64,000 bases of DNA from Pseudomonadota bacterium (GCA_022572185.1 JACZWL010000008.1:1-64000); one strand, 5' to 3'; numbered from the stretch's first letter, positions 16,453 to 25,819 are shown. Program-made: numbers and translations. The notes: generated from the letters alone by a model not told the origin.

Positions 16453-19182
16453 ATGCGAAGAGTACTGCGCAGACAGGACATAACTTTCGAGGATAAAGAC
16501 CAGGCGTTGCGGCATGATGTGCACACGCTTGGCGCGCTTGTCGGCGAACTCATAAAGGAACAGGGCGGCGACGAGCTGTTCGACCTCGTAGAGAACGCGC
16601 GACTGCGTTCGATCCGGCGACGCGAGGGCAACGAGAAGCCCGGCGAGGAACTGGTGGACATCGTCAAGAACCTCGATCTGTCGCTGGCGATGGAGGTCAT
16701 TCGATCGTTCTCGACCTATTTTCAGGTGGTCAACATCGCCGAGAAAGTACACCGGATCAGGAGGCGCCGGCAGTACCTCCAGAAACCAGGCCAATTCCAG
16801 CCGGGCGGTCTCGAAGAGACCCTCGTAAAATTGAAGGCCGCCGGTTTCGGCCTGGATGCGCTTCAGGAGCTGCTAAACCGAATGCGCATAGAGCCCGTAT
16901 TCACGGCACATCCTACGGAACCGACGCGACGCACGATTCTAAGAAAGGAACAGAACATCGTACGGCGCCTGATCGACATGTTGAACCCGACAATGACGGC
17001 GCAGGAGATGCATGTTTCCCTGGAGAACATCAAACTCGAAGTAACGACGGGATGGCAAACGGACGAACACCCATCTGAGCAGATGAGCGTCTCGGACGAG
17101 CTCGAGCACGTGCTGTTTTTTGTAACGGACGTTCTTTATCCTGCGATGCCCCCGTTTTATGAAGACATCGAGAACGCTGCCATACGCATTTATGGCGAGG
17201 AGGGGCGGCGTCTAAAGGTGCCCAACCTCCTCAGCTTCGCATCGTGGGTCGGTGGCGACATGGACGGTAATCCGAACGTTAACGCGAAAACCATCCGCGC
17301 GACGATGGCGAGACAAAGGTCGCTGATTCTCAACCTCTATTACGATGAATGCGCGAGACTTTCAGGCAAATTGAGTCAGTCGAGCCAGCGAGTAAACATA
17401 GACAAGGCTATTCAGGAAAAATTGGCTGAGTACAGCCACATTTTTCCGAATGCGTATCACGCTGTACCGTCAAGGCACAGGGACATGCCCTACAGGGTCC
17501 TCCTCAGGCTGATTGAGCAACGCTTGCAGGCAACCTACGACGATGACGTCTATCCCTACGAGAAGGCGAATCAGTTCGAGGCTGATATTTGCCTGATCGA
17601 GAGCAGCCTTATAGCAAACAAAGGCGAACATGCCGGCCTTTTTGCCGTTCGCCGCCTGCTCAGGCGAATCAGGACATTCGGCTTCCATCTGGTCACGCTG
17701 GATGTGAGACAGGACGCGCTCGTTCACCGTCAGGTGGTCGGTGAGTGTCTGGGCGAAGCCGACTGGCTCGACTGGAGCCCACAAGAACGCCTCAGCCGCA
17801 TTGAGACAGCATTGAACAGCAAAGAATCTCCTGTCAACGCCCAGGGAGTACAGGCGCGCAAAACCCTCGCGGTTTTCCAGGCTATTGCTTCTTGCCGCCG
17901 CAAGTACGGCAAACACGCGATCGGCCCGTTCATCATCAGCATGACGCAGGGCGCGGATGACATTCTGTCAGTGCTGTTGCTGGCTTATTGGGGACAACTA
18001 CACAACCGCCGCGAGGAAATACCGCTCGATATAACGCCGTTGCTGGAAACCGTCGAGGACCTGGAAAAAGGCCCGCAGATACTGGACAGCCTGCTTGCAA
18101 ATGACATCTACCGTGAACACCTCAGGTTTCGCAATGACCGGCAGATGGTGATGATCGGCTACTCCGACAGCAACAAGGACAGTGGCCTGGCGTCGGCGCG
18201 CTGGGCCCTGCAAAACGCTCAGGTGGCACTGGCGGCGTCCGTATCAGAAAAGGGCATCGAACTTACCCTGTTCCACGGACGTGGCGGCTCTATCAGCCGC
18301 GGCGGCAGCAAGACGCACGCGGCCGTTCTCGGCGCCCCGCCCGGCACGGTCAACGGCCGCCTCAGGGTCACCGAGCAGGGCGAGATCATCAACGAAAAGT
18401 ACGGCCTGCGGGGCATCGCCCTGCGCACCCTCGAGCAGGTCGCCGGCTCGGTGGCGCTGGCCACAGCCATGCCGCAACACCGCGGCAACGACATGCCCGA
18501 GTGGCACGCGATGATGGATGTTATCGCGCGCGAAAGCCGTCGCGCCTATCGCGACCTGATTTACAGGAACCCGAGGTTCTATGAGTACTTCAGGCAAGCG
18601 ACGCCGATCGATCTGATCGAGCGAATGAGAATCGGCTCACGGCCATCGGCCAGGCGCACAGGCACAGGCGTCGAAGACCTGAGAGCGATTCCATGGGTGT
18701 TCGCCTGGACTCAAAGCCGGTATGTATTACCTGGATGGTACGGTTTCGGTACAGGATTGAAAGCCGCTTCCAAAGAATTCGATGCCGCAGCTTTCACGGA
18801 CATGTTCCGCGAATGGTATTTCATGCGCGCCCTCACAGCGGACGCCGAAATGGTGCTTGCAAAAGCGGACTTGACTATAGCAAGACTTTATTCCGAGCTT
18901 GCTGGTGACCTGCATGACGAGTTTTTCCCGATAATCGAAAAGGAATACGAACTGACTCGCGATCTCATACTCGAGTTCTCGGGGCACGAAGCATTGCTCG
19001 ACGGCGACACCACATTGCAGCGTGCCATCATGCTCAGGAACCCTTACATCGATCCAATGAGCTTCATGCAGGTTGACTTGCTCGAACGATGGCGCGCATC
19101 GAATTACGAGGATGAACAATTATTTTCGGTGTTGCTCGCCAGCGTAAACGGGATCGCACAGGGTCTGCAAAACACCGGTTAA
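16453..19182 (+). CDS. ppc: Phosphoenolpyruvate carboxylase
   Basis: 909 residues, normal for bacterial Ppc. Adds bicarbonate to PEP to give oxaloacetate, refilling the TCA cycle that gltA draws on. Catalytic His in VFTAHPTEPTRRTIL, the bicarbonate/PEP loop FHGRGGSISRGG, and YSDSNKDSG are all present. QNTG is the expected C-terminus, which in the family forms part of the aspartate inhibitor site. Cytosolic tetramer. It lies 18 nt after yajQ. Confidence 0.98.
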   Translation: MRRVLRRQDITFEDKDQALRHDVHTLGALVGELIKEQGGDELFDLVENARLRSIRRREGNEKPGEELVDIVKNLDLSLAMEVIRSFSTYFQVVNIAEKVHRIRRRRQYLQKPGQFQPGGLEETLVKLKAAGFGLDALQELLNRMRIEPVFTAHPTEPTRRTILRKEQNIVRRLIDMLNPTMTAQEMHVSLENIKLEVTTGWQTDEHPSEQMSVSDELEHVLFFVTDVLYPAMPPFYEDIENAAIRIYGEEGRRLKVPNLLSFASWVGGDMDGNPNVNAKTIRATMARQRSLILNLYYDECARLSGKLSQSSQRVNIDKAIQEKLAEYSHIFPNAYHAVPSRHRDMPYRVLLRLIEQRLQATYDDDVYPYEKANQFEADICLIESSLIANKGEHAGLFAVRRLLRRIRTFGFHLVTLDVRQDALVHRQVVGECLGEADWLDWSPQERLSRIETALNSKESPVNAQGVQARKTLAVFQAIASCRRKYGKHAIGPFIISMTQGADDILSVLLLAYWGQLHNRREEIPLDITPLLETVEDLEKGPQILDSLLANDIYREHLRFRNDRQMVMIGYSDSNKDSGLASARWALQNAQVALAASVSEKGIELTLFHGRGGSISRGGSKTHAAVLGAPPGTVNGRLRVTEQGEIINEKYGLRGIALRTLEQVAGSVALATAMPQHRGNDMPEWHAMMDVIARESRRAYRDLIYRNPRFYEYFRQATPIDLIERMRIGSRPSARRTGTGVEDLRAIPWVFAWTQSRYVLPGWYGFGTGLKAASKEFDAAAFTDMFREWYFMRALTADAEMVLAKADLTIARLYSELAGDLHDEFFPIIEKEYELTRDLILEFSGHEALLDGDTTLQRAIMLRNPYIDPMSFMQVDLLERWRASNYEDEQLFSVLLASVNGIAQGLQNTG

Positions 19183-19185
19183 GGA

Positions 19186-19617
19186 TTAGCCGCTGAGACG
19201 CCAGAGGATTGACCACTCTTCGGTCTCGGTCTCCGAAACGACCCTGCCCCTGACCGATATCCCGGCCTGGTGCACCGAATCCGGATCGCCGGTTTTCAGG
19301 GGATGCCATTCCGGCAGGTCCTGGCCTTCGGCAAGCAGGCGATACGCACAGCTTGCCGGCAGCCAGCGATAGAGCTCCGGCTTATCGGCCGCGAGCTCGA
19401 GACAGTCAGCGACCCTTTTTGCCCGGGCCTGGTAGTCGGTGCACCGGCATGTACTGGTGTCCAGCAGCCGGCATGCAATATCCGTAAAATGCACCTCGCC
19501 CGTGTCCTCGTCTTCGATTTTCTGCAGACAGCAAAGTGCGCAACCATCACAAAGAGACTCCCACTCTTCAGGCGTCATCTCTGTGAGCGATTTGCGTTTC
19601 CAGAATTCATCGTTCAT
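19186..19617 (-). CDS. YcgN-family cysteine cluster protein
   Basis: 143 residues. Cysteines are arranged as CDGCALCCLQK (about residue 23), then C and CRCTDY (about 50-60), DCLEL and SCAYRLL, the pattern of the UPF0260/YcgN group, which probably bind a metal or Fe-S cluster. No function is established. It converges on ppc with a 3-nt gap and is divergent from the dehydrogenase gene. Confidence 0.88.
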   Translation of the reverse strand: MNDEFWKRKSLTEMTPEEWESLCDGCALCCLQKIEDEDTGEVHFTDIACRLLDTSTCRCTDYQARAKRVADCLELAADKPELYRWLPASCAYRLLAEGQDLPEWHPLKTGDPDSVHQAGISVRGRVVSETETEEWSILWRLSG

Positions 19618-19655
19618 CGTCGGTGTTTCCGCAAGGAAGAATAACTGAAAACGCC

Positions 19656-20615
19656 ATGAAAGCCGTGTTTCTTGATTTCGCGACGATGGGTGCCGACGAT
19701 CTCGATGCGTCGCCCCTCACCGATCTGCTGCCGGACCTGAAGTTCTTCGATGTCACACCGGAAGAGCTGACCGCGGAGCGCATCAAGGACGCAGAATTCG
19801 TCTTCACAAACAAAATCAGGTTCAACGAAGAAACGCTGGGCGGCGCAAAGTCACTTCGCTTCATCGGTCTCACTGCAACAGGCACAGACAATGTCGATCT
19901 GTCCGGTGCAGACAAGTACGGCATAGCCGTTTGCAACATTCGCGCGTATTGCACCCAGTCAGTAGTTGAGCACGTCTTTGGCGTACTTCTGAATTTTTCA
20001 CACAATATCAGCCGGTTCGCGGAACTTGTACGGAAAGGTAAATGGCAGGAGTCAGATGAATTTTGCATGCTCAAATATCCAATCAGAGAGCTGTCCGGCA
20101 TGACCCTCGGCATCGTTGGTCACGGTGTGCTTGGCCGCAGTGTTGAAAAGACTGCCCGAGAGTTTGGAATGACCGTTCTCATCGCGAGGCGACCGGGAAT
20201 ATCCGCGAAGCATGATGACGGCAGGACTGACTTTCACGAGATGCTCGGTTGTGCCGATGTAATCACTCTGCATTGTCCGTTGAGTGATGACACGAAAAAC
20301 CTGTTCAGCGAAGAAGAGTTTCGATTGATGAAGCCGGATGCCATTCTAATTAATACGGCGCGTGGCGGGCTGATCGACTCTGCTGCGCTGGCGGCCGCGC
20401 TTGGCAGCGGGGAAATCGGCGCGGCCGCCGTCGATGTATTACCGAATGAACCGCCTGTGGATGGCGATCCGCTTCTCGACTACGATGGGCCGAACCTGAT
20501 AGTCACGCCGCATGTTGCCTGGGCAACAAAGGAAGCCAGGCAGAATGCAATCGACGAGCTTGCGGCAAACGTTGAAGCGTTTCTTAAGGGCGAAAAAAGA
20601 AACCGCGTCGTCTAA
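19656..20615 (+). CDS. D-2-hydroxyacid dehydrogenase, probably glycerate dehydrogenase-like
   Basis: 319 residues from the ATG at 19656; a GTG at 19623 is in frame but gives an unlikely extension. NAD-binding Rossmann loop GIVGHGVLGRSVEK, and the catalytic Arg (INTARGGLID), Glu (LPNEPP) and His (VTPHVAWATKEAR). The N-terminal MKAVFLDFATMGADDLD and the overall form are those of the hydroxypyruvate reductase/glycerate dehydrogenase branch (HprA); other D-2-hydroxyacids are possible. A REP palindrome starts 2 nt after the stop. Confidence 0.85.
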   Translation: MKAVFLDFATMGADDLDASPLTDLLPDLKFFDVTPEELTAERIKDAEFVFTNKIRFNEETLGGAKSLRFIGLTATGTDNVDLSGADKYGIAVCNIRAYCTQSVVEHVFGVLLNFSHNISRFAELVRKGKWQESDEFCMLKYPIRELSGMTLGIVGHGVLGRSVEKTAREFGMTVLIARRPGISAKHDDGRTDFHEMLGCADVITLHCPLSDDTKNLFSEEEFRLMKPDAILINTARGGLIDSAALAAALGSGEIGAAAVDVLPNEPPVDGDPLLDYDGPNLIVTPHVAWATKEARQNAIDELAANVEAFLKGEKRNRVV

Positions 20616-20617
20616 CT

Positions 20618-20644
20618 GGGGACAGACCCCGGGTCCGTCCCCAA
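20618..20644. repeat. REP palindrome left of the RAYT gene
   Basis: TGGGGACAGACCC and GGGTCCGTCCCCA fold with one mismatch. It is 2 nt after the stop of the dehydrogenase gene and about 90 nt upstream of the RAYT start. Same core as 21369-21404 and 5373-5408. Confidence 0.9.
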
Positions 20645-20732
20645 AACCGTAAAGTTCGCTAAGAAATACGAAAAGAGTAACCCACAGCTGCCGATTATGG
20701 TGTCTGCCTGATATGTAATTGGGAGAAGGAAA

Positions 20733-21344
20733 TTGCCACGCCAGGCCCGCCAAGCTGTTGCTGACATACCGTGGCACGTTATTCAGCGAGGGCATGATCG
20801 TCATGCTTGTTTTTTCACTGACGAAGATTATCAGTTCTATCTACGCCATTTGAAAGAACAGGCAAGCCAGCACGGATGTTCAATACACGCCTATGTCCTG
20901 ATGACCAATCACGTGCATATGTTGGTAACGCCAGATACTAGAGAAGGTGTATCTTTGATGATGAAGAATTTAAGTCAGCGCTACGTTCAGTACATAAATA
21001 GGGTATATGAACGAAGCGGCACGCTTTGGGAAGGTCGATTTAGATCTTGTTTGACTCTTTCTGATAGCTACGCGCTGGCTTGCTATCGATATATCGAATT
21101 GAATCCTGTTAGAGCAAACATGGTCCAACATCCCATTGAATATCAATGGTCTAGCTATTCAGCAAACGCAGAAGGTCGGACAAATTCTCTGGTGCGCCCA
21201 CATTCTGTCTATTTGGCATTGGGAACAGACGACTTGGCACGACGGCGACGTTATCGTGCGTTAGTCCAATCAGGGCTGAACGAGGACACTTTGAATAGAA
21301 TTCGATACGCGATAAACAGCAGTACAGTCTTGGGGGATTCGTGA
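20733..21344 (+). CDS. REP-associated tyrosine transposase (RAYT, Y1_Tnp/TnpA_REP)
   Basis: 203 residues from a TTG at 20733 with AGAAGGA just upstream; the start MPRQAR is usual for the family. Motifs: WHVIQRGHDRHACFF, the HUH metal site in YVLMTNHVHMLVTP (His60, His62), GTLWEGRFRSC, and the catalytic tyrosine region LACYRYIELNPVRANM (Tyr118 or Tyr120). These enzymes cut and rejoin single-stranded REP hairpins. Here GGGGACAGACCC palindromes flank the gene on both sides in opposite orientation. The gene is visibly richer in A+T than its neighbours, a sign of separate origin. It appears intact. Confidence 0.95.
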   Translation: MPRQARQAVADIPWHVIQRGHDRHACFFTDEDYQFYLRHLKEQASQHGCSIHAYVLMTNHVHMLVTPDTREGVSLMMKNLSQRYVQYINRVYERSGTLWEGRFRSCLTLSDSYALACYRYIELNPVRANMVQHPIEYQWSSYSANAEGRTNSLVRPHSVYLALGTDDLARRRRYRALVQSGLNEDTLNRIRYAINSSTVLGDS

Positions 21345-21368
21345 ATCGCGGAGGATAGGGGTGGGCCG

Positions 21369-21404
21369 GGGGTCTGTCCCGGGGTCTGTCCCGGGGTCTG
21401 TCCC
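21369..21404. repeat. Three tandem GGGGTCTGTCCC units right of the RAYT gene
   Basis: GGGGTCTGTCCC at 21369, 21381 and 21393, exact copies, ending in CAATTA whose TTA is the stop codon (minus strand) of the Nudix gene. Units are inverted relative to the REP on the left side of the RAYT gene. Confidence 0.9.
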
Positions 21405-21407
21405 CAA

Positions 21408-21830
21408 TTACGTACCGATGATTTGACGGGCCCATTGCACGACCAGGCGCACACGAGGCGCCGATAAATCGAAAGCCTCGTCAAAACTGATCCAGCGATA
21501 TTCGTGGTGTTCCGGGCGGCCCAGTTCGGGCGCAATGCCCATTTCGACCGACTCCTGATTCGTCCTGGCCAGATAGTAGCGTGCAATCTTGCCGCGATTG
21601 TAAGGACCAGTGTCCATGAAGCGTTCGCCCCACTCGAATTCGAGATCGGTAATACTGGTTTCTTCGCCGACTTCCCGAACGGCCGCATCGATCGGCGATT
21701 CTCCTGCCTCACAAAATCCTTTAGGGAAGTCCCAGTTGTGATAGGCCCTTAACATCAGGGTCAACCATCCCGCATCTGTTTTGCGAGCGAGTACCGCCCC
21801 GCACGACAGCCTGTTGGATGCCTCATTCAC
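21408..21830 (-). CDS. Nudix hydrolase
   Basis: 140 residues from a GTG at 21830 with AAGGA 8 nt upstream; a longer frame from 21950 runs through the permease gene and has poor composition. Nudix box GFCEAGESPIDAAVREVGEE (Gx5Ex7REVxEE) at about residues 38-60. The short form with WDFPKGFCEAGE resembles bis(5'-nucleosyl)-tetraphosphatases (asymmetrical Ap4A hydrolases), but the substrate is not certain. It follows the YbbP gene by 11 nt, so it is probably in that operon. The stop codon abuts the REP array. Confidence 0.88.
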   Translation of the reverse strand: MNEASNRLSCGAVLARKTDAGWLTLMLRAYHNWDFPKGFCEAGESPIDAAVREVGEETSITDLEFEWGERFMDTGPYNRGKIARYYLARTNQESVEMGIAPELGRPEHHEYRWISFDEAFDLSAPRVRLVVQWARQIIGT

Positions 21831-21841
21831 TACCGGAGTCC

Positions 21842-24331
21842 TTATGCTGCCCGCAACACATCGATCGGCGGCACATTGATTGCGCCGCGCACCGCAACAA
21901 AGCCGCTCACGCAGACAAGAACAACCCCACCTGCGAGACCACCTACCCACAACATGGGATTAAAGCTGTAGTCGAGATCGAATAGCTGTACGGCGATGAC
22001 GGCGGCCAGTATGGAGGCGCCTGCCGACGCAAGAAGCCCTGCTGCGAATCCCAGCGCGGCAAACTCCGTCAATACACCGGCTAAAACAGTCCGGCGCCTG
22101 ACACCGAGCGCTCGTAGCAGTGCGCTCTCGAACCGCCGCTCATCGATCGTCGATTGAACTGCCGCGAACAGCACTGCAACACCGGCCGCGATCGTGAAAG
22201 CAAACACCACCTGTACAGCAAGACTCGCCTTGTCGATAATTCCCTTGACCTGCTCGAGAATTACTTCCAGGTCGATGACCGAGACACTGGGGTGCGCCCT
22301 CACAAGTCGCAGCAAAACATTATTTTGTTGTTCCTCGATTTTCAGGCTGGCAACAAATGTCGTCGGAAAACCATCCAGCGCGCCGGGTGAAAGAACCATG
22401 AAGAAATTTGGCTGAAATGAATCCCAGTTGACATGTCGAATACTCGATACTATCAGTGAAATTTCCTGGCCGGCGGCCAGAAAGTTCAGCTTGTCGCCCA
22501 ATCCCACGCCAAGCTCCATGGCCGCCTCTTCTTCCAGGGAAACGAGTGGCTCGCCGTCATAGTCCGGTGGCCACCAGGTGCCCTCAATGATTTCATTGCT
22601 CGAACTCAAGGATTCGGCCCAGCTCAAATTTTGCTCGCGGTTTGCCATCCAGCGGCCATTCTCCTCCGGATACTCGCGCGTCTTGATTGACTCGCCGTTT
22701 ATCTCTGTCATGCGCGCCCTGACGAGCGGTACGAATCGCGGCGCGGCAATGCCGCCGCTCTGGAAAATTTCTGCTATCGAGCCCCGTTCATGCGATTGAA
22801 TGTTGATCACGAAGTGATTAGGCGCGTCTTCATCGAGCGTGCGTTGCCACCCTTCAAGTAAATCTGTCCTCACAAATGTAAGCAGCAACAAGACCGTGAG
22901 ACCGAGACCAAAAGCAACAACCTGTACCGCGCTGTCGCGCCCTCGTCGCGAGATGTTTGCAAGGCCGTATCGCCACGCAATGCCAACGCCGCCGCGCGAA
23001 CGGCCCATGGCCGAAACCAGGAGACGCCCGACACCATATAGCGCTGCAGAAATGACAAGCATGCCACCGAGCACAATAACCAGCATCAACGCATCACCGA
23101 TTGTCAGGTAAAGAAGCAGGGCCACAGCGACCAGTGAGGTGCCGGCGACGAACATCCGTGATGGCGGCGGCGGCATTTCATCGTGGCGCAAAACGCGCAA
23201 TGATGGGGTGTTACGCAGCTGAATAAGTGATGGTAGTGCGAAACCAACGAGCAGTATCAGCGCACTGCCACTTGCCAGGCCTACTGGCCTGAGACTGGCA
23301 CCGGGCAGCTCGCTTGCAAACAGGTCAGCAAGTATTACCGTCAAACCGTTTTCGACCGCATACCCGACGGCGCTGCCAATCAGGATCCCGAGAACGCCGA
23401 GCATCACGATCTGCACACAGCTTACAGAAATAACGAAGCGCTGCCTTGCGCCCAGGCTTTTCATTAATGCGACAGTATCCATTCGGCGATGTGCAAATCT
23501 TCTCGCCGACATGGCGATCGCGACCGCGCTCAGTAACAGGCTGATTACTGCTGTCAGGGACAAAAACCTCTGCGCTCGGTCAGCTGCATTCGTCGCTCGC
23601 TGACTGCTGTCCTCCTGGTTGCGTACGCGAACCGACTGCGGCAACTCGTCTTCGACCGCCGCATAAAACTCGTCGATGGCGGACTCATCCCCGGCAACGA
23701 GAAGGGCATAGCCAACTCGACTGCCTTCGTTAATCAGTGCGGTCCCCGGCAGGTCGAGTAAATTAACAAGCAAAGACGGCGCCAGCGACGCAAAACCGAT
23801 TGACTGGTCCGGACGATACGTCAGGACTGCATCGACCCTGAGATCCGACTCACCCACCGTTACGTAGTCACCGACGCGGAGTCCGAGACGCGCCATCAGT
23901 GCACCATCTGCCCAGACTTCGCCCCGCGACGGGATGCCGTCGGCGACGTGTTGTTCTCCGAACAGCCGGTCCGAAACACGAACGCTGCCGCGGAGTGGGT
24001 AGTTATCGCTAACACCTTTTATGGTGGCAAGCGCGCTCAAATCACCGGCAAAAACAACACTGGGAAATGTCTGCGTTTCGGCAGTCTGCAGCGCGTACTC
24101 CAGGGCGGCGTCACGCCATTCCCCGGGCACGGGGTCCGGCGAGCGTAAGCGAAGATCGGCAGCAAGTACTTCGTTGGCCTGTCTCGCGACGCCCCGCCCG
24201 ATCCGGTCCGTCAGAAATCCGACGGCCGTGAGTGCGGCCACGGCAAGCGCAACCGCCGCGAGCAGCACCAGGACTTCTCCAGTACGCAGTTCACGCCCGA
24301 AGCCTCGTATCGCATAGGTCAAAGCCTTCAT
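21842..24331 (-). CDS. ABC transporter permease, YbbP-like (FtsX/MacB superfamily)
   Basis: 829 residues with two FtsX-type repeats. N-terminal helix at about 17-42, large periplasmic domain, helices at about 260-285, 305-335 and 345-370, then two more around 390-440, a second periplasmic domain and three helices at the C-terminus (TIAAGVAVLFAAVQSTIDERR; GGLAGGVVLVCVSGFVAVRG). The layout is that of YbbP, partner of the YbbA ATPase. The E. coli pair sits beside tesA as here. Substrate unknown; lipid or lipoprotein extraction is a common guess. Overlaps the ATPase gene by 4 nt. Confidence 0.9.
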   Translation of the reverse strand: MKALTYAIRGFGRELRTGEVLVLLAAVALAVAALTAVGFLTDRIGRGVARQANEVLAADLRLRSPDPVPGEWRDAALEYALQTAETQTFPSVVFAGDLSALATIKGVSDNYPLRGSVRVSDRLFGEQHVADGIPSRGEVWADGALMARLGLRVGDYVTVGESDLRVDAVLTYRPDQSIGFASLAPSLLVNLLDLPGTALINEGSRVGYALLVAGDESAIDEFYAAVEDELPQSVRVRNQEDSSQRATNAADRAQRFLSLTAVISLLLSAVAIAMSARRFAHRRMDTVALMKSLGARQRFVISVSCVQIVMLGVLGILIGSAVGYAVENGLTVILADLFASELPGASLRPVGLASGSALILLVGFALPSLIQLRNTPSLRVLRHDEMPPPPSRMFVAGTSLVAVALLLYLTIGDALMLVIVLGGMLVISAALYGVGRLLVSAMGRSRGGVGIAWRYGLANISRRGRDSAVQVVAFGLGLTVLLLLTFVRTDLLEGWQRTLDEDAPNHFVINIQSHERGSIAEIFQSGGIAAPRFVPLVRARMTEINGESIKTREYPEENGRWMANREQNLSWAESLSSSNEIIEGTWWPPDYDGEPLVSLEEEAAMELGVGLGDKLNFLAAGQEISLIVSSIRHVNWDSFQPNFFMVLSPGALDGFPTTFVASLKIEEQQNNVLLRLVRAHPSVSVIDLEVILEQVKGIIDKASLAVQVVFAFTIAAGVAVLFAAVQSTIDERRFESALLRALGVRRRTVLAGVLTEFAALGFAAGLLASAGASILAAVIAVQLFDLDYSFNPMLWVGGLAGGVVLVCVSGFVAVRGAINVPPIDVLRAA

Positions 24332-25035
24332 GCGATCAGCTTGTTGTCAGAGACGAGGCGGCCCGCATCGAGGCCGATTTCACGCTCGCAGCGCGCTGCG
24401 AGCGCCTGATCGTGCGTGACGAGAACCAGCGTTGTCGATGAGGTCTTGTTCAGCTCGAACATCAGATCCATTACACGATCGCCGGTACGACTATCGAGGT
24501 TGCCCGTCGGCTCATCGGCAAATAGAACTGCCGGCTCGGTTGCGAAGGCCCTGGCAATTGCCACGCGCTGCTTCTCCCCACCGGAGAGCTGGGCCGGATA
24601 ATGGCTCCAGCGATCGGCCAGACCGACTTGTTTGAGTATTTCCGAGGCAGCTTGTCGGGGCCTCTCCCTGCCGGACAGCTCGAGCGGCAACATGACATTC
24701 TCAAGGGCGTTTAAGGATGGCACGAGGTGAAACGACTGAAACACGAAGCCGACACTTGTCGCCCTGACGTCCGCCCGGCCATCCTCGTCCAGATCATTGA
24801 GATTGACGCCGTTCAGCCAGATCCGGCCCTCCGTGGGCAGATCAAGCCCGGCCAGCAAGGCCAGCAGTGTGGATTTCCCTGCCCCTGAAGCACCGACAAT
24901 TGCGACCGATTCTCCTTTATTCACACTGAAACTGACATCGGAAAGAATGGTCAGACTGCCTTCCGGGCTGATAACCTGCTTGGTGACGTTTTCCGCGGCC
25001 AGCACCGTGTTGTCATTTGCTGAATGGTTCGACAT
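24328..25035 (-). CDS. ABC transporter ATP-binding protein, YbbA-like
   Basis: 235 residues from the ATG at 25035; earlier in-frame starts at 25074 and 25143 exist but would run into tesA. Walker [13 protein letters not shown]-loop [12 protein letters not shown], signature [14 protein letters not shown], Walker [16 protein letters not shown]-loop VTHDQALA. A LolD/MacB-type ATPase that pairs with the permease gene (4-nt overlap). Its ATG overlaps the tesA ATG on the other strand (both inside CATG), an extreme divergent arrangement. Confidence 0.92.
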   Translation of the reverse strand: MSNHSANDNTVLAAENVTKQVISPEGSLTILSDVSFSVNKGESVAIVGASGAGKSTLLALLAGLDLPTEGRIWLNGVNLNDLDEDGRADVRATSVGFVFQSFHLVPSLNALENVMLPLELSGRERPRQAASEILKQVGLADRWSHYPAQLSGGEKQRVAIARAFATEPAVLFADEPTGNLDSRTGDRVMDLMFELNKTSSTTLVLVTHDQALAARCEREIGLDAGRLVSDNKLIA

Positions 25036-25660
25036 GCGAAAATTGGTAACCCTTTTCTTGTTTCTGCTTGCCATGCCCGCGCGGGGCACGGAAGCGCCAA
25101 CCATTCTGGTGTTCGGCGACAGCCTGAGCGCGGGCTTCGGCATTGACGTTGACCAATCGTGGACCGCTTTGTTGCAATCCCGACTGCAGAGACAAGGGTA
25201 CGAACATCAGGTGGTAAACGCCAGTATTAGCGGGGACACGACTGAGGGCGGCGCCAGCCGCATTCACAGCGCCCTCGAGCGCTTCAGGCCATCAGTCGTC
25301 ATTCTCGAACTGGGCGGCAACGACGGCCTGCGCGGGATTCCCACGGAGCGCATGAGACGCAATCTCAAGCTGATCATCGAAAGCAGCAAATCCAGCGGCG
25401 CCGCGGTTGTCCTTCTCGGCATCCGCATACCGACTAACTATGGTGCCCGCTATACACAGGCGTTCGAGAATGTCTTTCGCGAACTCGCGAGTGAACTCGA
25501 TGTTCCGTGGATAGAGTTTTTCATGGACGGCATCGCAACAGACGAGGAGCTGATGCAGGACGACGGTATTCATCCCAACGCCAACGCACAACCGATACTT
25601 CTCGACAACGCCTGGCCTATAATTCAGCAAGCACTTGAACAGGCAAATGCGACAAGCTAA
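25034..25660 (+). CDS. tesA: Periplasmic thioesterase I / lysophospholipase L1 (SGNH hydrolase)
   Basis: 208 residues. Signal peptide [22 protein letters not shown] blocks: LVFGDSLSAGFG (Ser), VNASISGDTTEGG (Gly), LELGGNDGLRG (Asn) and DDGIHPNANAQ (Asp-His). This is TesA, which hydrolyses acyl-CoAs, esters and lysophospholipids in the periplasm. Start chosen at the signal peptide; no clear ribosome site precedes it. Divergent from ybbA as in E. coli. Confidence 0.94.
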   Translation: MRKLVTLFLFLLAMPARGTEAPTILVFGDSLSAGFGIDVDQSWTALLQSRLQRQGYEHQVVNASISGDTTEGGASRIHSALERFRPSVVILELGGNDGLRGIPTERMRRNLKLIIESSKSSGAAVVLLGIRIPTNYGARYTQAFENVFRELASELDVPWIEFFMDGIATDEELMQDDGIHPNANAQPILLDNAWPIIQQALEQANATS

Positions 25661-25683
25661 CAGGCTGTACAGGGATGTACCGT

Positions 25684-25819
25684 CATTTTCGATGGCTATA
25701 AGCCATTGAAAATGTGAGGGATCCGAAAATCGCACTTTTCGGATCACGTCGTTGAAAAAGTCATGGAAGACTTTTTCAACATCCTGCTAATAGTCCAGCA
25801 AGGCTATATTGATGGATCA
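25684..25819. repeat. Cluster of three hairpins and a TGGTCCAACAA-type repeat
   Basis: Stem 1: 25684-25697 / 25701-25714 (13 of 14). Stem 2: GATCCGAAAA / TTTTCGGATC, perfect (25720-25745). Stem 3: GTTGAAAAAGTC / GACTTTTTCAAC, perfect (25751-25780). Then TCCAGCAAGGCTATATTGAT (from 25794), a member of the repeat family at 7453 and 38638. It fills the tesA-fadD gap. One of the stems may terminate tesA. Confidence 0.8.

Noticed and set aside
24797-25033. An N-terminal extension of tesA
   Set aside because: It is antisense to the ATPase gene and would place the signal peptide internally.
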